Shown here one piece after another: positions 21,201 to 33,400 of a stretch of 64,000 nucleotides of DNA. The translations under genes and the position numbers were made by a program. The notes below the pieces were generated by a model that was not told where the DNA came from, did not search any database, and saw nothing but the letters and a program-made list of their open reading frames with translations. The first letter of the stretch is position 1; every line of letters begins with the position of its first letter. This stretch comes from Phoebastria nigripes (taxonomy: Eukaryota > Chordata > Aves > Procellariiformes > Diomedeidae): NCBI GenBank assembly GCA_035582835.1, contig JAYKAV010003266.1:2785783-2849782 (forward strand), written 5' to 3'.

Positions 21201-24200
21201 ACTTAGGTTCTTTCAGTCTCATTCACATTAAACTGCTTTTGCACCTTTAAATGCGTAATACCTCTTATGTGACTTTTTAAACTTTTTTTCCCCATTTCCT
21301 TCTTTTGTTGAGCAAGGGTGCCAAAAGGAAAAAGAAAATATCCCTGGGTGCAAGTCCTTGTTCTCATTCTTGCATCTCCTTCTCCCCATACCACCAAGGG
21401 CTTTCAAGTGTAGAAGATCAAGTTGCAGAGTTTAACAACTTGTGCTACCTCTTATATTTCATTTTCCCAAGTCAGTTAAATGCAAACATAAATACTCTTA
21501 ACATGAATAGATCACTTTGAAAAAGAGAGCTGTTATATAAGTGCTAAATATTGCTATCTTGGCTCAGATCTAAGGTGAGCTTGTCGGATATTTGTTTCTT
21601 TCCAGAAATAAGTCTTCAGTCTGCTTTAAATTCATGGAGTCTGCCTTCCACTGGCCAGGTCCTCGCTGGATGGCTGGGCTGAGTGTAGGTGAGGACAGAA
21701 ACTATCAAGTCTTCTGTAAGAGGGGCCCAAGCCATGTTACAGCTTGGACCCTAAGACAATTTCGGGAGGAGAAACCAGCTCTGTTGACCCCTGGCAAATC
21801 TGACTGGCTGAAGGATAACTCTCTCCCTCTTAGTACTGCTTCCCCAGGTTCAACTTTATGTAGATGCCCCTGAAGCAGTACTCCATATGGCTGGAAAGAG
21901 AGCAACTGAGACCAACGTGCCCGACAAGTGCAGCATGGGTAGTAGGGAGTTATTCTCTTTGCAGATTCAGTCATTTTAGTTCAAACCCAACAAGGAAGAG
22001 ACCAGTTCTCTGATCTGATGGTAGAACACTGTACTAATTAAAATAAACAAAAATTCCCAAGACTTTAAACGCTTGAAGGCGCATTGCTGACACCAAAACA
22101 AATAACCAAGCTTTAAACATAAACCTGGTCTATCTGGCAGCATTGGCAGAATAGCTGTTGGCGTAACATACCTTTTAAAAAAAAAAAAAAAAAAAAGCCA
22201 CCACCTCCTTTTCCTCATTGATATTGCAACATTTCTCAAAACTTACTTTGATCTCCAGGCTCTTCTCTGAAGTACGTGGACCTACAAGAAGGAAGGGGTA
22301 GGAGATGCCATCTCCAGGCACGTGTTGCATCTGCTGTAGGGGGCTATGCTTGCATAGCAGGTTAAAAACTTGTTACTGTAGACAAAGTTTGTCCTGGTGT
22401 GTAGTGAGCCTTGATAATAAACTTGGACTCAACCTGCTGCTAGTTACAGCACACTCCTCATTGGAATATATCTGAAGTTACCCTGACCAAAAAAAAAAAG
22501 GAAAGCTAGTTGAAACAAATTACTTGTGTTCTTGGGAATCTTCTCCATCTACCTGAGGAGCAGACTTGATGTCAGACACCTGCAGCCCTACCCTTTTGCT
22601 ACAGCTGAATGAGAGGGAAGCTGCTCTCTTTCTTTGTAACTGGGGATCATGTGGTGGAAGAGTTGACAAATGCTGTATAAAAGTCAGGAAAAGGAGAAAG
22701 AACCTCAAGGAGACTTGTCCTCGTGAGGCTGACTCGGATGCTGTCTGAATCATGTGCACCTCTCAGCATGTGTCTTGTCTCTGTACACAGCTGGAGCACT
22801 TTAAGATGTTCCTTCTGAATTTTACTGAGAAGTGGCCATGGCCTATCAGCTTGTGACTTTTGAGCTGCCCTGCTGTAGAGAAGGCATGGTGACGAGCAGT
22901 CCTGTGTTAATTATGGTGGCAAGGCGGTCTGATCTTTTCCAGCTCTCATGTTTAGGCTTCTGCAAGAGAAAAATTCCCCTATAAAAATCAAGGCAAGTGA
23001 CAGCTAAATCCACTCCAGAAGAGGTTTCTCGGATCCTTAAAAAAAGGGAACAAGGCGGGCGTAATAGATTGTCCTCTGTAGTTGATCCCATTCTGACAGT
23101 GCTCATTACATCAAATTTGAGCACTCACTCTACCACATGGAAAAAGGGGGGGACTCTGTCTAGGACCACTGCTGGGGAAAGTCTTCAATGATGTTTGTGT
23201 GTCTTGACCCCAGGCAATTCTTCCATTCTTCCTTTGTTAAATAAGTGATTTGTTGAATGCCAGTGACCCCTTAGTAAGTCTCCTGAGCTGCTGGGGCTGG
23301 GAGTGACACAGAATTGTCAATAATAATATCTGGTAGGGTTCATCATGGAACAATTTTTAACATTCAGGTCAAAGTCATCCCTAGGATTTAAGATAGTGAG
23401 GCTGATTAGGAGGTGAATTAATCACAAAGTTATCAATGCACACTCTCTATCAATATTTTTTATTTTGTTTGGGAATAGCAGAAGCAAAGGAACTGATGCC
23501 TTGGCTGATTCTAGAATACCTCCTTCCTGACTCCTGGCGCTGCAAATAGCAATAAAAATTCTAGAGAAGTGTGACACAGAAAGAAAAATAGCTTTTAGAG
23601 AGATTGAAGAGAGAGAAGGGCAAGACCTGTGAAGACACAGAAACCTGGGATGATGGTGAGCAAATGAGATAGCCGTGTTTGTCCTGTTCTGTCATTGTGA
23701 GATTTGAATGGAAAAGTATTTTCTTATTCTTCTGATGATCCTTTTTCCTTTTTTTTTTTTTTTTTTTTATTACGACAACACCGAGATCTACAACTTTTTC
23801 CATACGCGACGCTTTCGCTATCAACAAGAATTCTAAAAGGCTAATATTACTGAGCTGTAGCCCAGTTGTGATGATTTTAAGGACTAAGGTTATCAATTAA
23901 AATTCTTTAAAAAAATATTATTTTTTTTTTTTTTTTTTTTTAAAAAAAATGAAATGGAATCAAGGGTCTCCCAATCCTACAGGATCACTTTCATGTTTCT
24001 TTGCAGGCAGGTGTATGGCCTCATTCTTCTCCGTCTCTAGTATCTCAGTTCCTCTAAGGCAGAATTCATCATCCAGCAAAGATGCAGCTTATCTAACAGC
24101 TGCTTCCAACCAGTGCTTTGGAAAGGATCATAGCTTGGGTGTCTTTCTTCTGCAATCACTTCCTGTCTGTACAGTACAAGTATTTCAGAATAAACATGCT

Positions 24201-27200
24201 GGGAAATATTTGCACTGTGTGCTATAAACAGGGTGCATGTTGTTTACCTGAAGCAAATATCTGCCCGTCAATTGTATAATAAAATAGTCAAGAAAAGGGA
24301 AATTTTAATCTTGTAAAGTTTCATAGATAATTATTCTTGATCAACTGGTTTAACAAGAAATTTATTTTTCAGCAAATATGGCTGGGGTGGTTTCTGTAAA
24401 TATTTTGTAGTTGATTTTCTGTTTCGGGTTTCCTGCTTCATCCAATAACGATGAATTGTGGCAGTTCTCTGCCTTCTTTTTTACCGCTCTTTAACAGCTG
24501 AGCTGCTGGAGCAAATACTGCTGGAAATCTATTCATTCTGACAGCATCCACATCAATGCATAGTTCTTCACCTCGTGGGTGGAGCTTGATCTCAGTTTAG
24601 GCTGTAAAATGTATATTTAGACATACATAATTTCCTACAGCTCCTTCAGGCTGGGAGCTCAGGCCGTGTTCAGTGTGGCACGCTGAAAGGTAGTGAACGG
24701 GTTTGTGAGTGTTTGGGTTTGTATCTACATGTGGTGTGCTGCATATGGGCACGTGGATGTCCGCATGGCTGCTGCGGTAACAAAACAGGATCTTGCAAGT
24801 CAATTTGCAGTGACGAGAAGTGCGAGTGCCGTCTGAACGTGGCATGTTTCATTTAGGCCATCTGACTTTCTTGGCTAGAAGATACCTGTTCCTCTACTGG
24901 AGAGGCAATTCTTCCTCTCAGCCTATACGCCACCAGGTGGGCCAAGGGATTTTACAAGGCTTCCAGAGGTTGGAAATCAGAGGTTTGAGGGCTTTCCCTT
25001 TAGAAACTGATGATGGTTCAGACCACATCAGCGGCTTTGCTTTAGAGTGGATGAGGCTTTCATTCAAAATGAATTTCTCCCTCTTCAGGTAGCTGCCNTC
25101 CTCCCTTGCTGGCTGTGATCGCTTGCCTTGAATGTCTTTTGCTCCCTCACAGGGTGATAGATGAGCAGCATCTTACGGTGTGATCACTAACTCACACTCG
25201 AGGCCCCCGGTACCCCATTTCCAGCAATGATTCCTGTTTGCAGATCCCACTGTGCACCCTGCAGCGGGAGACATGCCGCACAGGAGGCCCAGTGGTCTAA
25301 TACAAACTGTGTATTGGGACCACATCCCAAACTGTTCTTGGGATGCAAGATAATTAACTTGGCCTCTTCTTGTTTGTTTTACTCCCATCTGTCCTATCTC
25401 CTCCTATGCTCAGATGGCAAGATCTAGGCCTAGGACCACCTTTTTGTTAGGACATCTGGTCCAGAAGTGTGTGAGCCTGGGATGGAGCCAAAGAATTACA
25501 CTGAAAGAACTCACTCCAAGTTCTGCACAAAACTCTGGCAAAGCTGAGGACTGTCATGCAAGCAGCATGATTCTTGCTGATGCAGAAGCTAAGGCCATTG
25601 ACTGGAGGAGTTGTGGCTATGTGAGAGAAGCAGGGGTGGGAAGAAAAAAATTTGAGTGGGGCAGAAAAGCCAAGGGCACTGTCAGATCGAGTCTTGGGAC
25701 ACCTCCAGTGTGAGCTGAGTGCTGTGGCATTAGGTACTGCCTGGAGAAAGGGTTTGGATCTNTAATCAAAGATGGCATTTCTCATTGTGTAGGCCCTGCT
25801 TTATTCAAGGAACTGGAACTTTTTATGTCCCTTTGCAGGTAAGTAGAATTTCATTAAAGAAATGAGATGGCCCCCAACTGGAACAAACNGCAAGACCTGC
25901 TTTTTCATCTAGTTGTCTTTGTTCAAGAGGGACTTGTATTAGTAAGCAATTGTTCAGTCAAGGTCATCAGCCTCTTGCATACCAGGGCCCCTGGTTTCCT
26001 CTGTTACCTACCTAATGTCCCAGGGTCCCATGGCCAGTGCTTGTCACTGAAGCTGTCCTGGGAAATTGACTGGATGGCTCATGGGGTGCATCATTTGCAA
26101 GCGGCTGAGCAAATGTGTTGCAGGGACTGGCTTGGAGACTGAATGGGAGCTGACAGTTTCCTTGGCACCTGAACCAGAAAGAAATCCATTGCTTTGTCTC
26201 TAGCTTAGCAGAGCTAAAGGGCGGCAAGGCAGAGAGTAGCTTTAAGTTGCAGGTACCAAACATGCAGAGTGGGAAGGAGCTCAATACGTAGGCAGCTTTC
26301 TCAAACCAGATTTGAGTCAAAATAGGCTATTTCACAAGGAAGACCCTCAAATCTCATCCTGTGAGCTGGAAATCGTAAACTGACACNAGAGTTGTCTGCT
26401 TTGCCCCATGGCAATGTGACTCTGGGCCGCCGTGAAATAAATTTTACCCCCTTGGGGTAAGAGTGGGAAGGAAGTGGGCAGGATGTGAGCAATTACCTAA
26501 TACTCTGACGAGGAAAGCTTGAACTATGTCAGAGGATAGCGGGACCCTTCCTAACCTGGTATCTACCGGGCTGTTGCTGAAGCCACTGGCCAGGAAATTC
26601 TTCCCTGCCTCATTTGTAGGACTGAGGTGGGTGAGGAGTGATGAATTANGGGAGGAGAGGCAGGGTGGTATCAGAGATGCACTATAGGCTGTAGAATAAG
26701 GTGGTGCAAAGTGATCCTTATCTTTACAGTGGCCTTCCTATGTGGCGCCTGGCTGTCCTTGGGGTGCGGAGGGTTAAAGACCTCGCTGTGGCCAGAGGCC
26801 AGGTGTGGGGGGCAAGGCTGTGCAATGCTAAGGATTAAAGTTCACAGTAGCCAGAGGTTCAGAGAGCTGGAGCCTGCAGTCCTGGAGTCTGTGGCTGCTG
26901 TCAGGCAGGGGACCGAAACAGAGCTGTGCTTCCTTTTTACACAGGGGAAATTTGGGCTTACCTGCACACTGGAGGTGATGGGAAGAAGAAAAAAAAAGAA
27001 GAAAAAAAAAAAAAAAGGGAAAGCAATGGCAGTGGAAGAGGATTCAGTAGAGCTGTTGTTCAGTTCCTCTCTTACTTCCCCTTAGTGAAGCCGTTTGGAT
27101 TTTGTGCTGCTGTTGTGGTTGGCTGTTTCTCCTCGTACATTCGTAGCAAGGACATCCCTCCCTGCCAGGTTCTGCAGTGTCCTCCTGGCAGGGCAAGGGG

Positions 27201-27689
27201 CAAGCAGAGCTTGCTCGGTGCNTGGCAGAAGGTTCAAAACTATGGCTACATCCTGAAAGGCAGGGAAGGCAACTGAGCACGTGATGCTGTGTACAGGGAA
27301 AGGAGGTTGGCTAGAAGAGGCAGAGGTTAAGAATGCAGCCCAGGGAACAGCAGGGGGAATGCTAAAATGTTTGTCCTGCACTCTGTAAATATAGCAGATA
27401 TGCCCAGATTTCAAACCCGGTTTAGCAACACTCGTATACACACAGTTTCACGGACAGCTTCTTTCTTTCTGCATCGCCTGCAGGGACAGAAACATTGATG
27501 CTAAGCGGCAAACAGTGGGAGCTGTTCCAGTATCAATANGAAGGGAGAAAGTTTGTTTGCTTGGCTGCAAAGGCCTTGGAATCCAGTAAGTGGTACACAG
27601 TGACCCCATCTCCCTACCAAACAAGAAAATCTCTCTAACCAAATCCAGCCCTTCCAATATGAGACAGGCTTTGCAGAGTCTCAAAAATC

Positions 27690-27840
27690 ATGAGATTGTT
27701 TAAGTCTTGAGACTCCCAATTAAAAAAAAAAAAAAAAATTAATTGCCTTCTGGTTTTGGCAGTTTATGGCCAATCATGTTTTCAAGCTTTTCTCTAAAAC
27801 CAAAAGATGTGGAAATGGATTTTTTTAAAAAGAAAAAGAA
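27690..27840. repeat. Possible ancient amniote interspersed repeat
   Basis: The blocks AAAATCATGAGATTG, the A run at 27724-27739 and TTTCAAGCTTTTCTCTAAA resemble, from memory, an old dispersed sauropsid element. There is no terminal repeat or target duplication to support it, so the assignment is weak. Confidence 0.3.
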
Positions 27841-30269
27841 AAAAAACCCAACAGAACCCGCCCCACCTCACTGAATCCATGACTCCAAGTGCTTTGAGAC
27901 TAAATATCGTGAAACTTATGGCAAAACTGGGGGAGCTAAAAATCGTACAAAGCCAGTATAGTGCTGATACTGTGTCCTCCCTGCAGTCTGACGCAGAGAA
28001 AACCAGCTGGTTGCACCATTAGTTGAGGATGACAGCACTAAGCAAGGAGATGATAAACCTGTGGGATGTTGCAGCTTCAGTTTGCTGTCGGAGAGGAAGC
28101 GAGAACATGTGGTGGTCTCTTCAGTCTCCAGGAGCGGGCACGTCCCAGCCTGGCACTACTCCAGCCAGAGGTAATGCCTCTACCAAGGAACCCCTACTGC
28201 CATGGAAAATGCAATTTCTGTAGTTTCCCTGCCCCAGATTCTCCCTCCTCAATTATGCTGACTGTGGCAGTTTTTGCATGCACAAGAGCTGATCTGGTAG
28301 CCCCGCTTACATCCCTTGATTTTCCTACAGCTGACAGCAATAGTGTTGGAGGACCCCTGCCCTGCTGAGGTCCTGAGCCCTGGAAGTTCCTCTCATTGTG
28401 GTTAGAGGCAATACCTGTGCTGTTCTGGGTACCCTGTCTCAGGTCTCGTGAGGGAGTTGAAATGCTCATTTTTGGCACCCCACATTCTGAAAGTGTTAGT
28501 CTGGTGGCTTCTCCTGAAATGGTTGAGACAAAAATACATTTCCTGTTTAGAAAGAGAGAGAAGATAAGCCCTAAAGTGCAGCCGCCTGCTCTGGCTACCT
28601 CAAGTATAAACAGCCTGCGCAGCCGGGCGCTGCTTTTGTTTGTTCTAGTGGCTTTTTCTCTTTAAAGGTGCATTAGACACAATTATACAAAGTCCATCTT
28701 CTGGCAGCATCACTCCCAACTGGCACGAGAGATCTGGGACTGATCTGGGACTGTTGACTTGTCAGGAAAGATCCTTCTAAAAGCCCCAAGCATCCAGCAT
28801 GAATTCCCACCTTTGTTCTCAAGGCAACAGCACTAAGCACCACCGAAGTATATTTCTACTTTGCATTTCTCTAACACTTTTCCACCTTGGTATCTGAGTG
28901 CTCTGTAAATAGTCACTCCTAACCTCCCTGGGTGGGGTGCTGAGGGTGGGTTTATTTTCTATGCTTACAGAGAGCNAAAGGTTTGCATTGCGAGTCAGCA
29001 GACAGCCTGCAGTCAATTTCAGGACTCGCATTTTCTGTAATTAAGCACAAAATGGGCTTAAAGCTACATTTGGCCAATCTGAGGCTGTTGTGGCTTCCAG
29101 AGTAAATCAGAGCATCCATGAAATCCCTCTGTGCAGCAAGATTAAATCTGTGCAGGAGATCAGGATTGTGCATTCTCTCTGTGTAGCTGCAGCAGAAGGG
29201 TCTGAGCTGTCANGGCACAGCCTGTGCCCAGGGTAAAGCTGAGATGGTCTCCTGTTCTCTGGCTCCTTGGTTTATTTGCCACATGTGACAGTGCCTAACC
29301 CCTGTCAATACTCTAGCAGATACCATGAGCTCCATTTGGCCGGGTACGTGAGATTTAGATAAGACCAGGGCAAATCTATGCTATGATCTAATCAGGCATG
29401 AGCAGCTGAGATGGCAGTTGACTCTGTATTTCCCCATTTTGATAAACTAATCTAGTTTGCAGAGTCCCATGATGGCTCAATCCTGCAATGTTCTGAACCT
29501 TCTAGTCCTACTTCAGTAAAATGATCAGGTCCATTTATAAGCCCAGGACTGGAGCTACTGAAACCAGTAGTATAAACAATGTCAGGCTCTTACTGCCATG
29601 TTTAGGTACCCAAGTATATGGTCTAAATTTTCAGAGTTGCTGATCCCACAAAAGATCCCACTGGGCCCTTGCCAAAGTGCTTCTGGGAACTAGGTCTGGG
29701 ATGCTCAGTAGCTGTCAGCATGGAGCCCTGCAACAGGAAAATGTATAATGTGCTCTGAAATCCTTGTTTTGTCAGTGGATGAGTTACAGGAACACATAAG
29801 GTGGCTCAGGAAATGTCTAGTCTTTCCACACTCCAGTCTTGCTCAGCTGTGGGGAGCTGTCATCTGGTAAAGCTGTAAGTGGAAGGAAGGAGTACCTGAG
29901 CAGGGAGGAGTGGAAGTTCCACCAGTGCATGGCTGTATTTTACTTCCCGTGGTGACATGTGCCTTCTTTCCCTCTGGTAACGTTTATGAAATGACTGTAG
30001 AAGGCCTCAGCTCAGGCCCTATAGGCAAGCATCAGTCAGCACTCAAGTGCTGCATAGGTGCACGAGCTGGTAAGAGGGAGCACAGGGGAAAAGCTGCCCT
30101 TGCAGCTGTCCCTGCTGTGTTGGGGACCATGAAACTCAAACTTGTGCTTGCTCACAGCTATGCAAGTGCTGTCCCTGATGTGCTGCCACCTTAGTCTCTC
30201 TTATGTATGTCTCTGGCTGTAACTTCCAGGCCTTATTCCTCCAGAGAGGAGTCATTTTTGTTCATTTTT

Positions 30270-30360
30270 TTTTCTTCTTCTTTATCTATGCAGGACTAAT
30301 ACCTTGCTGTCAGCTTAGAAAAAAGCATGGCCTTGTCCCAAAGAACTTAACCATCGTGAG
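30270..30360 (+). repeat. Degraded amniote SINE relic (MIR-like)
   Basis: AAGCATGGCCTTGTCCCAAA followed by GAACTTAACCATC resembles the 'gtccctgccccaaagagcttacaatc' block of an old SINE seen also at 1040-1170 and 54950-55080. Ends are approximate. Confidence 0.4.
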
Positions 30361-31390
30361 CAGCAAGCAGTGAATGAAAGCAGTGGCGTTAAGGAGAGGA
30401 AGGGGCAAAAGCTGTGCAAAGAAAAGCCATGCAGAAGAGCTCAGGGTTCTCTCTGCGTTCCTTGTACCAGGTACTAGTACAAGATGTAGCAGTTCAGCAN
30501 GGAGCTAGTCCTGTACAGCAGAAGCCAGGTGAGATAAAGGTGTGCTTTAAGCTAAGTGTGAAAATGCCTTGCTGAAGAGGGAGGAACCAGAGCTGTGTTT
30601 ACCTGCAGCTAGAACCCACAAATGCTTTCCACGGAGGGGAAGAGTGTCTGGCTGGAATTTGAAGAGGTTATCACAATAAAGATACGTCGCACCAACTGGA
30701 GCCTTTATCAACAAGTTGCCAAGTGCTTGTCAGAGTGCATAAATATTGTTATCACTGCTTTATTAAAGGGAAAATGAGATGAGAGATGGGAAGGCTGAAA
30801 TATTTGAGTAGCACCTAACTTTTATAGTGCATCAGTTGAAGGGAAATTTTTCAGGCCTGCTGGTCGTATGCACTAGGAATTTAAGTGAAGCATGAATGAA
30901 CTACTATTTGGTGTAGCACAATATCAGTTGTCCCAATCTGCTCTGTTGTGACTCAGAATCTCATCTTCCATTAAGCCAGAGTTAAACCCACCTTCTGTCT
31001 GGTAAATCTAGAAAATGTGATCTGCCTGTTAGCAACGCAAGTTCCCCTGCCTCTGGTCTGGACCACCGCTCCTGAGAGGCACAAACCCTGTCTGTCTCCA
31101 GGAGGTACTGGCTCTTTTCTACTGGTACAGAACTGCAAATGTTAATCTAATGACTTTTGAGAGTAACAAGCAAGACTCTCTATGACCTGCCCTGTCTCCT
31201 GTTGTTAGTATAGATGATACGTGGAGCTGCTGTTTTGCTCTCTGACTCGCAAAGCTTCGCAGAACTCCCAGCCTGTTGAAACAGTGCCAGCGCACTGTGG
31301 CGCTCAGTGAAACGAGGAGAGCCTCCTCTTGGTGACGGTCCACAAACATCCACCACCACAGCCTGCAATTTCTTTTTTAAAACTGGCTGC

Positions 31391-31500
31391 TTGTGCCTGA
31401 ACCAAGATCACACAGTGAGTCAGAGCTAGAGCTGGGAATAGAAGATAGGAAGCTCAAGTTCATGCTGCTAGTCTAACCACTGAGCCCTGCAATGATGAGC
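31391..31500 (-). repeat. MIR SINE fragment
   Basis: CCAAGATCACACAGTGAGTC, then AGAGCTAGAGCTGGGAATAG, then CTAGTCTAACCACTGAGCCC matches in order the 'aaggtcacacagctagt - gcagagccgggat - ctaaccactacacc' core of MIR on its reverse strand. It is divergent, as expected for a bird. Confidence 0.6.
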
Positions 31501-31568
31501 TCCTCGGGCTCAGTGTAGGCACAGCATTTGGGAATCCACCTAGTGACAGTCATACGCTCCAGTGCAAA

Positions 31569-31585
31569 AGGGGGGGGGGGGGGGG
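31569..31585. repeat. 16-base G homopolymer
   Basis: Uninterrupted G run at 31570-31585 after AAAA, with G-quadruplex potential on the + strand. Confidence 0.95.
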
Positions 31586-32508
31586 AAGGCAGCACTAATA
31601 GTTATTTAATTGCTTGTGAACTTCCCTGACTAGAAAACAGGGGCAGTTCTCCCCACCCGTATTTGGACTCTGGCACTTTACCAACTTAAGTCATAGCCTA
31701 GCTCTTCAGTGTTTTTTGTTGGTTTGTGGGTTGTTTTTTTTTTTATTAGTGAGTTCCTAGCTGCATCTGGAGTGCCAAAAAACTTTTTGCAGGAAACAGC
31801 AGTGTCATTTCTCCTTGTCAGCCACCCCAGTGAGTGAGTTCTCATCAGTTCAAGTGACAACAAATGCAGGTGCTTCTCTGCTTTTTCCATGTAGGGCAAG
31901 TCCTTTCAGCAAACTTTGGGAGCGAACAGCTGCTCACAGTGAAAACAAGACTATCCTGCTGATCCAAGCTGAAATGTGAGGTGGAAATGGGATTTTTGAC
32001 CTTGAGAGGTACAAAGTTGTTCAAAGGAGGGACCCTGTGAAGGTTAAAAATAACTAGATCTTTATAATGCTCCTGCAACTAGTAGAGCTGGATGAATACA
32101 TTGCAAAACAGAGGGCCAAATCTTTGAATAGTACAAACTAGCACAAGTCTTTTGATGACCTATCAGCTGAAGAACTGGCCCAAGCATTTGCAAACATTAA
32201 TTTAAGACCAGCTGNTTTTGTCAACTGCATTCTTGTTTCATTTTTCCTATCCTCTGCTCATGAGCGTTCACACAAAAAAAGATATTTGTTGATGCAGATG
32301 TTTAAGGAAGGCTGTTCTTTCTAAGGGTTCTCATCTTGAGGGCTGTATGTATGAATAAGAGCATTCATTTTTCCTCAACTCATGGTTCTGTTTAGCTGTA
32401 GTTAGACAAGTTAGATACCAATATAATGTCTAGATCTCTCTCTGTAAACATATATATTCTGTCTCTCTCCCCCCCTCACACGCACACGCGCCATGTGATT
32501 TTAAGCAG

Positions 32509-32640
32509 TCATCTACCATGAATAATGTCCAGGGGCCAGGTCACAAGCTTCCCATAGCATGGAATCCATTTGCATACAATCCAAGCAATTACAAGTAATG
32601 AATAGATTAGTAAAACCAAACAAAACAAGACACTATTCAT
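32509..32640 (-). other. Minus-strand short open frame for a 43-residue hydrophobic peptide (unproven)
   Basis: Starting from an ATG at 32640-32638, the minus strand codes for MNSVLFCLVLLIYSLLVIAW, then IVCKWIPCYGKLVTWP and LDIIHGR, ending with TGA at 32511-32509. The first 25 residues form a convincing transmembrane-like helix. It would be transcribed away from the CpG island on its right. I do not recognise a family, and the frame may be chance; the upstream minus-strand frame across the G run looks like compositional artefact. Confidence 0.15.
32568..32575 (+). promoter_or_regulatory. Octamer motif ATTTGCAT
   Basis: Exact POU-factor octamer about 430 bases upstream of the presumed SLC45A3 start site. 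An exact 8-mer has little weight alone. Confidence 0.3.
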
Positions 32641-32656
32641 AGTGTGGGTAATTCTC

Positions 32657-32675
32657 GGGGGGGGGGGGGGGGGGG
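32657..32675. repeat. 19-base G homopolymer at the CpG-island edge
   Basis: Uninterrupted G run followed by ATAAAAAAAG. It has strong G-quadruplex potential on the + strand and lies about 350 bases before the presumed transcription start. Confidence 0.95.
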
Positions 32676-32719
32676 ATAAAAAAAGTAGGGCTTTTTTTAA
32701 AGTGCGAGTTATTTGCGCT

Positions 32720-33400
32720 GAATGACTGGTCGCCGCTGCGTGACTAACCCACGAGGCTGAGGGCAGCGGCACCGGCGGGACTCGCTCCGGGCACGGTGAG
32801 CGCCCCGGCGGAGCGGGGCTCGGGCACCCCCGGCGGGGCAGCCCCTCTCCGAGGGCTCCGCCGGGGCTCGGCCGCGATGCTCTTGCGGGAGAGGGGCTGC
32901 TCTCCCCGGCGGGGGGGCGGCCCGGGGCGGCCGAGCCCCCCCGGCGGCCCCGCTCCGCCCGCGGCAGCGCATGCTCCCTGCCGGGCCTGAACCTGCCCAT
33001 TTAAACGGCAGCGGAGGCGCGGGCGCCGCACCGGGGCCGGGCGCCGGGCTGAGACCCGGCCGCCGCCGAGGTAGGGCTGGGGCCGGGGGGCCGCGGCCCC
33101 GCGCCCCGCGGAGGGTCGCGCCGCGCCGAGAAGGCGGGGAGCCCGAGCCGCGGCGGGCGGGGATGCGGCTGCCGAAGTTTGTAGTCCCGGGTAGCGGGAG
33201 CGGCTTCCCCTTCGACGGCCCGCGGGGAGCGAGGGGGAGCGGGGAGTTGCCGGGGTGGCTCGGAGGGGTCAGAGCAGCACTTGTACTTGCAGCCGAGAAG
33301 AGAGCGCTGCTCCGCCGGGTCCCGACCGGGGACGATTGCTCTGCTCGGACGAGGCAGTTGCAGACTCATCTTTGGTCCTGCAGATGCTCTTTGCGATCCG
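32720..33400 (+). promoter_or_regulatory. SLC45A3: CpG island, probable SLC45A3 promoter
   Basis: Very high G+C with dense CpG from about 32720 to 33400, including GC boxes (GGGGCGGCC, GGGCGGGG). A TATA-like TTTAAA at 33001-33006 is followed by GC-rich sequence and a splice donor at 33070/33071. The island lies about 20 kb before the first SLC45A3 coding exon, and human SLC45A3 likewise has a non-coding first exon about that far upstream. A bidirectional role is possible, since minus-strand transcription cannot be excluded. Confidence 0.65.
33030..33070 (+). other. SLC45A3: Probable non-coding exon 1 of SLC45A3
   Basis: The exon is inferred to start about 25-30 bases after TTTAAA and to end at GCCGAG|GTAGGG (33070/33071), a good donor. 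A second donor, CTGCAG|GTAGGG at 33470/33471, could define an alternative or longer first exon. No transcript evidence is available. Confidence 0.4.

Larger units (their letters stand above)
18341..31390. other. Intergenic region without a supported gene
   Basis: About 13 kb with only short chance open frames. Contents seen are poly-T/A runs (about 20869-20885, 22177-22196, 23753-23769, 23922-23942, 26986-27018, 27724-27739), possible old repeats near 27690-27840 and 30270-30360, and many single Ns. I see no RNA gene, retrogene or conserved protein motif. Confidence 0.6.

Noticed and set aside
29440..29720. Possible ancient DNA-transposon relic (TTTAGGTACC...AAATTTTCAGAGTTGCTGA)
   Set aside because: The resemblance to a dispersed sauropsid repeat is limited to two short blocks with no inverted repeat seen.
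32509..33000. The longer 163-codon minus-strand frame through the CpG island
   Set aside because: Its N-terminal part is Pro/Gly/Arg/Ala-rich translation of CpG-island sequence and it crosses a 19-base homopolymer; only the short terminal hydrophobic part was kept as a speculative finding.
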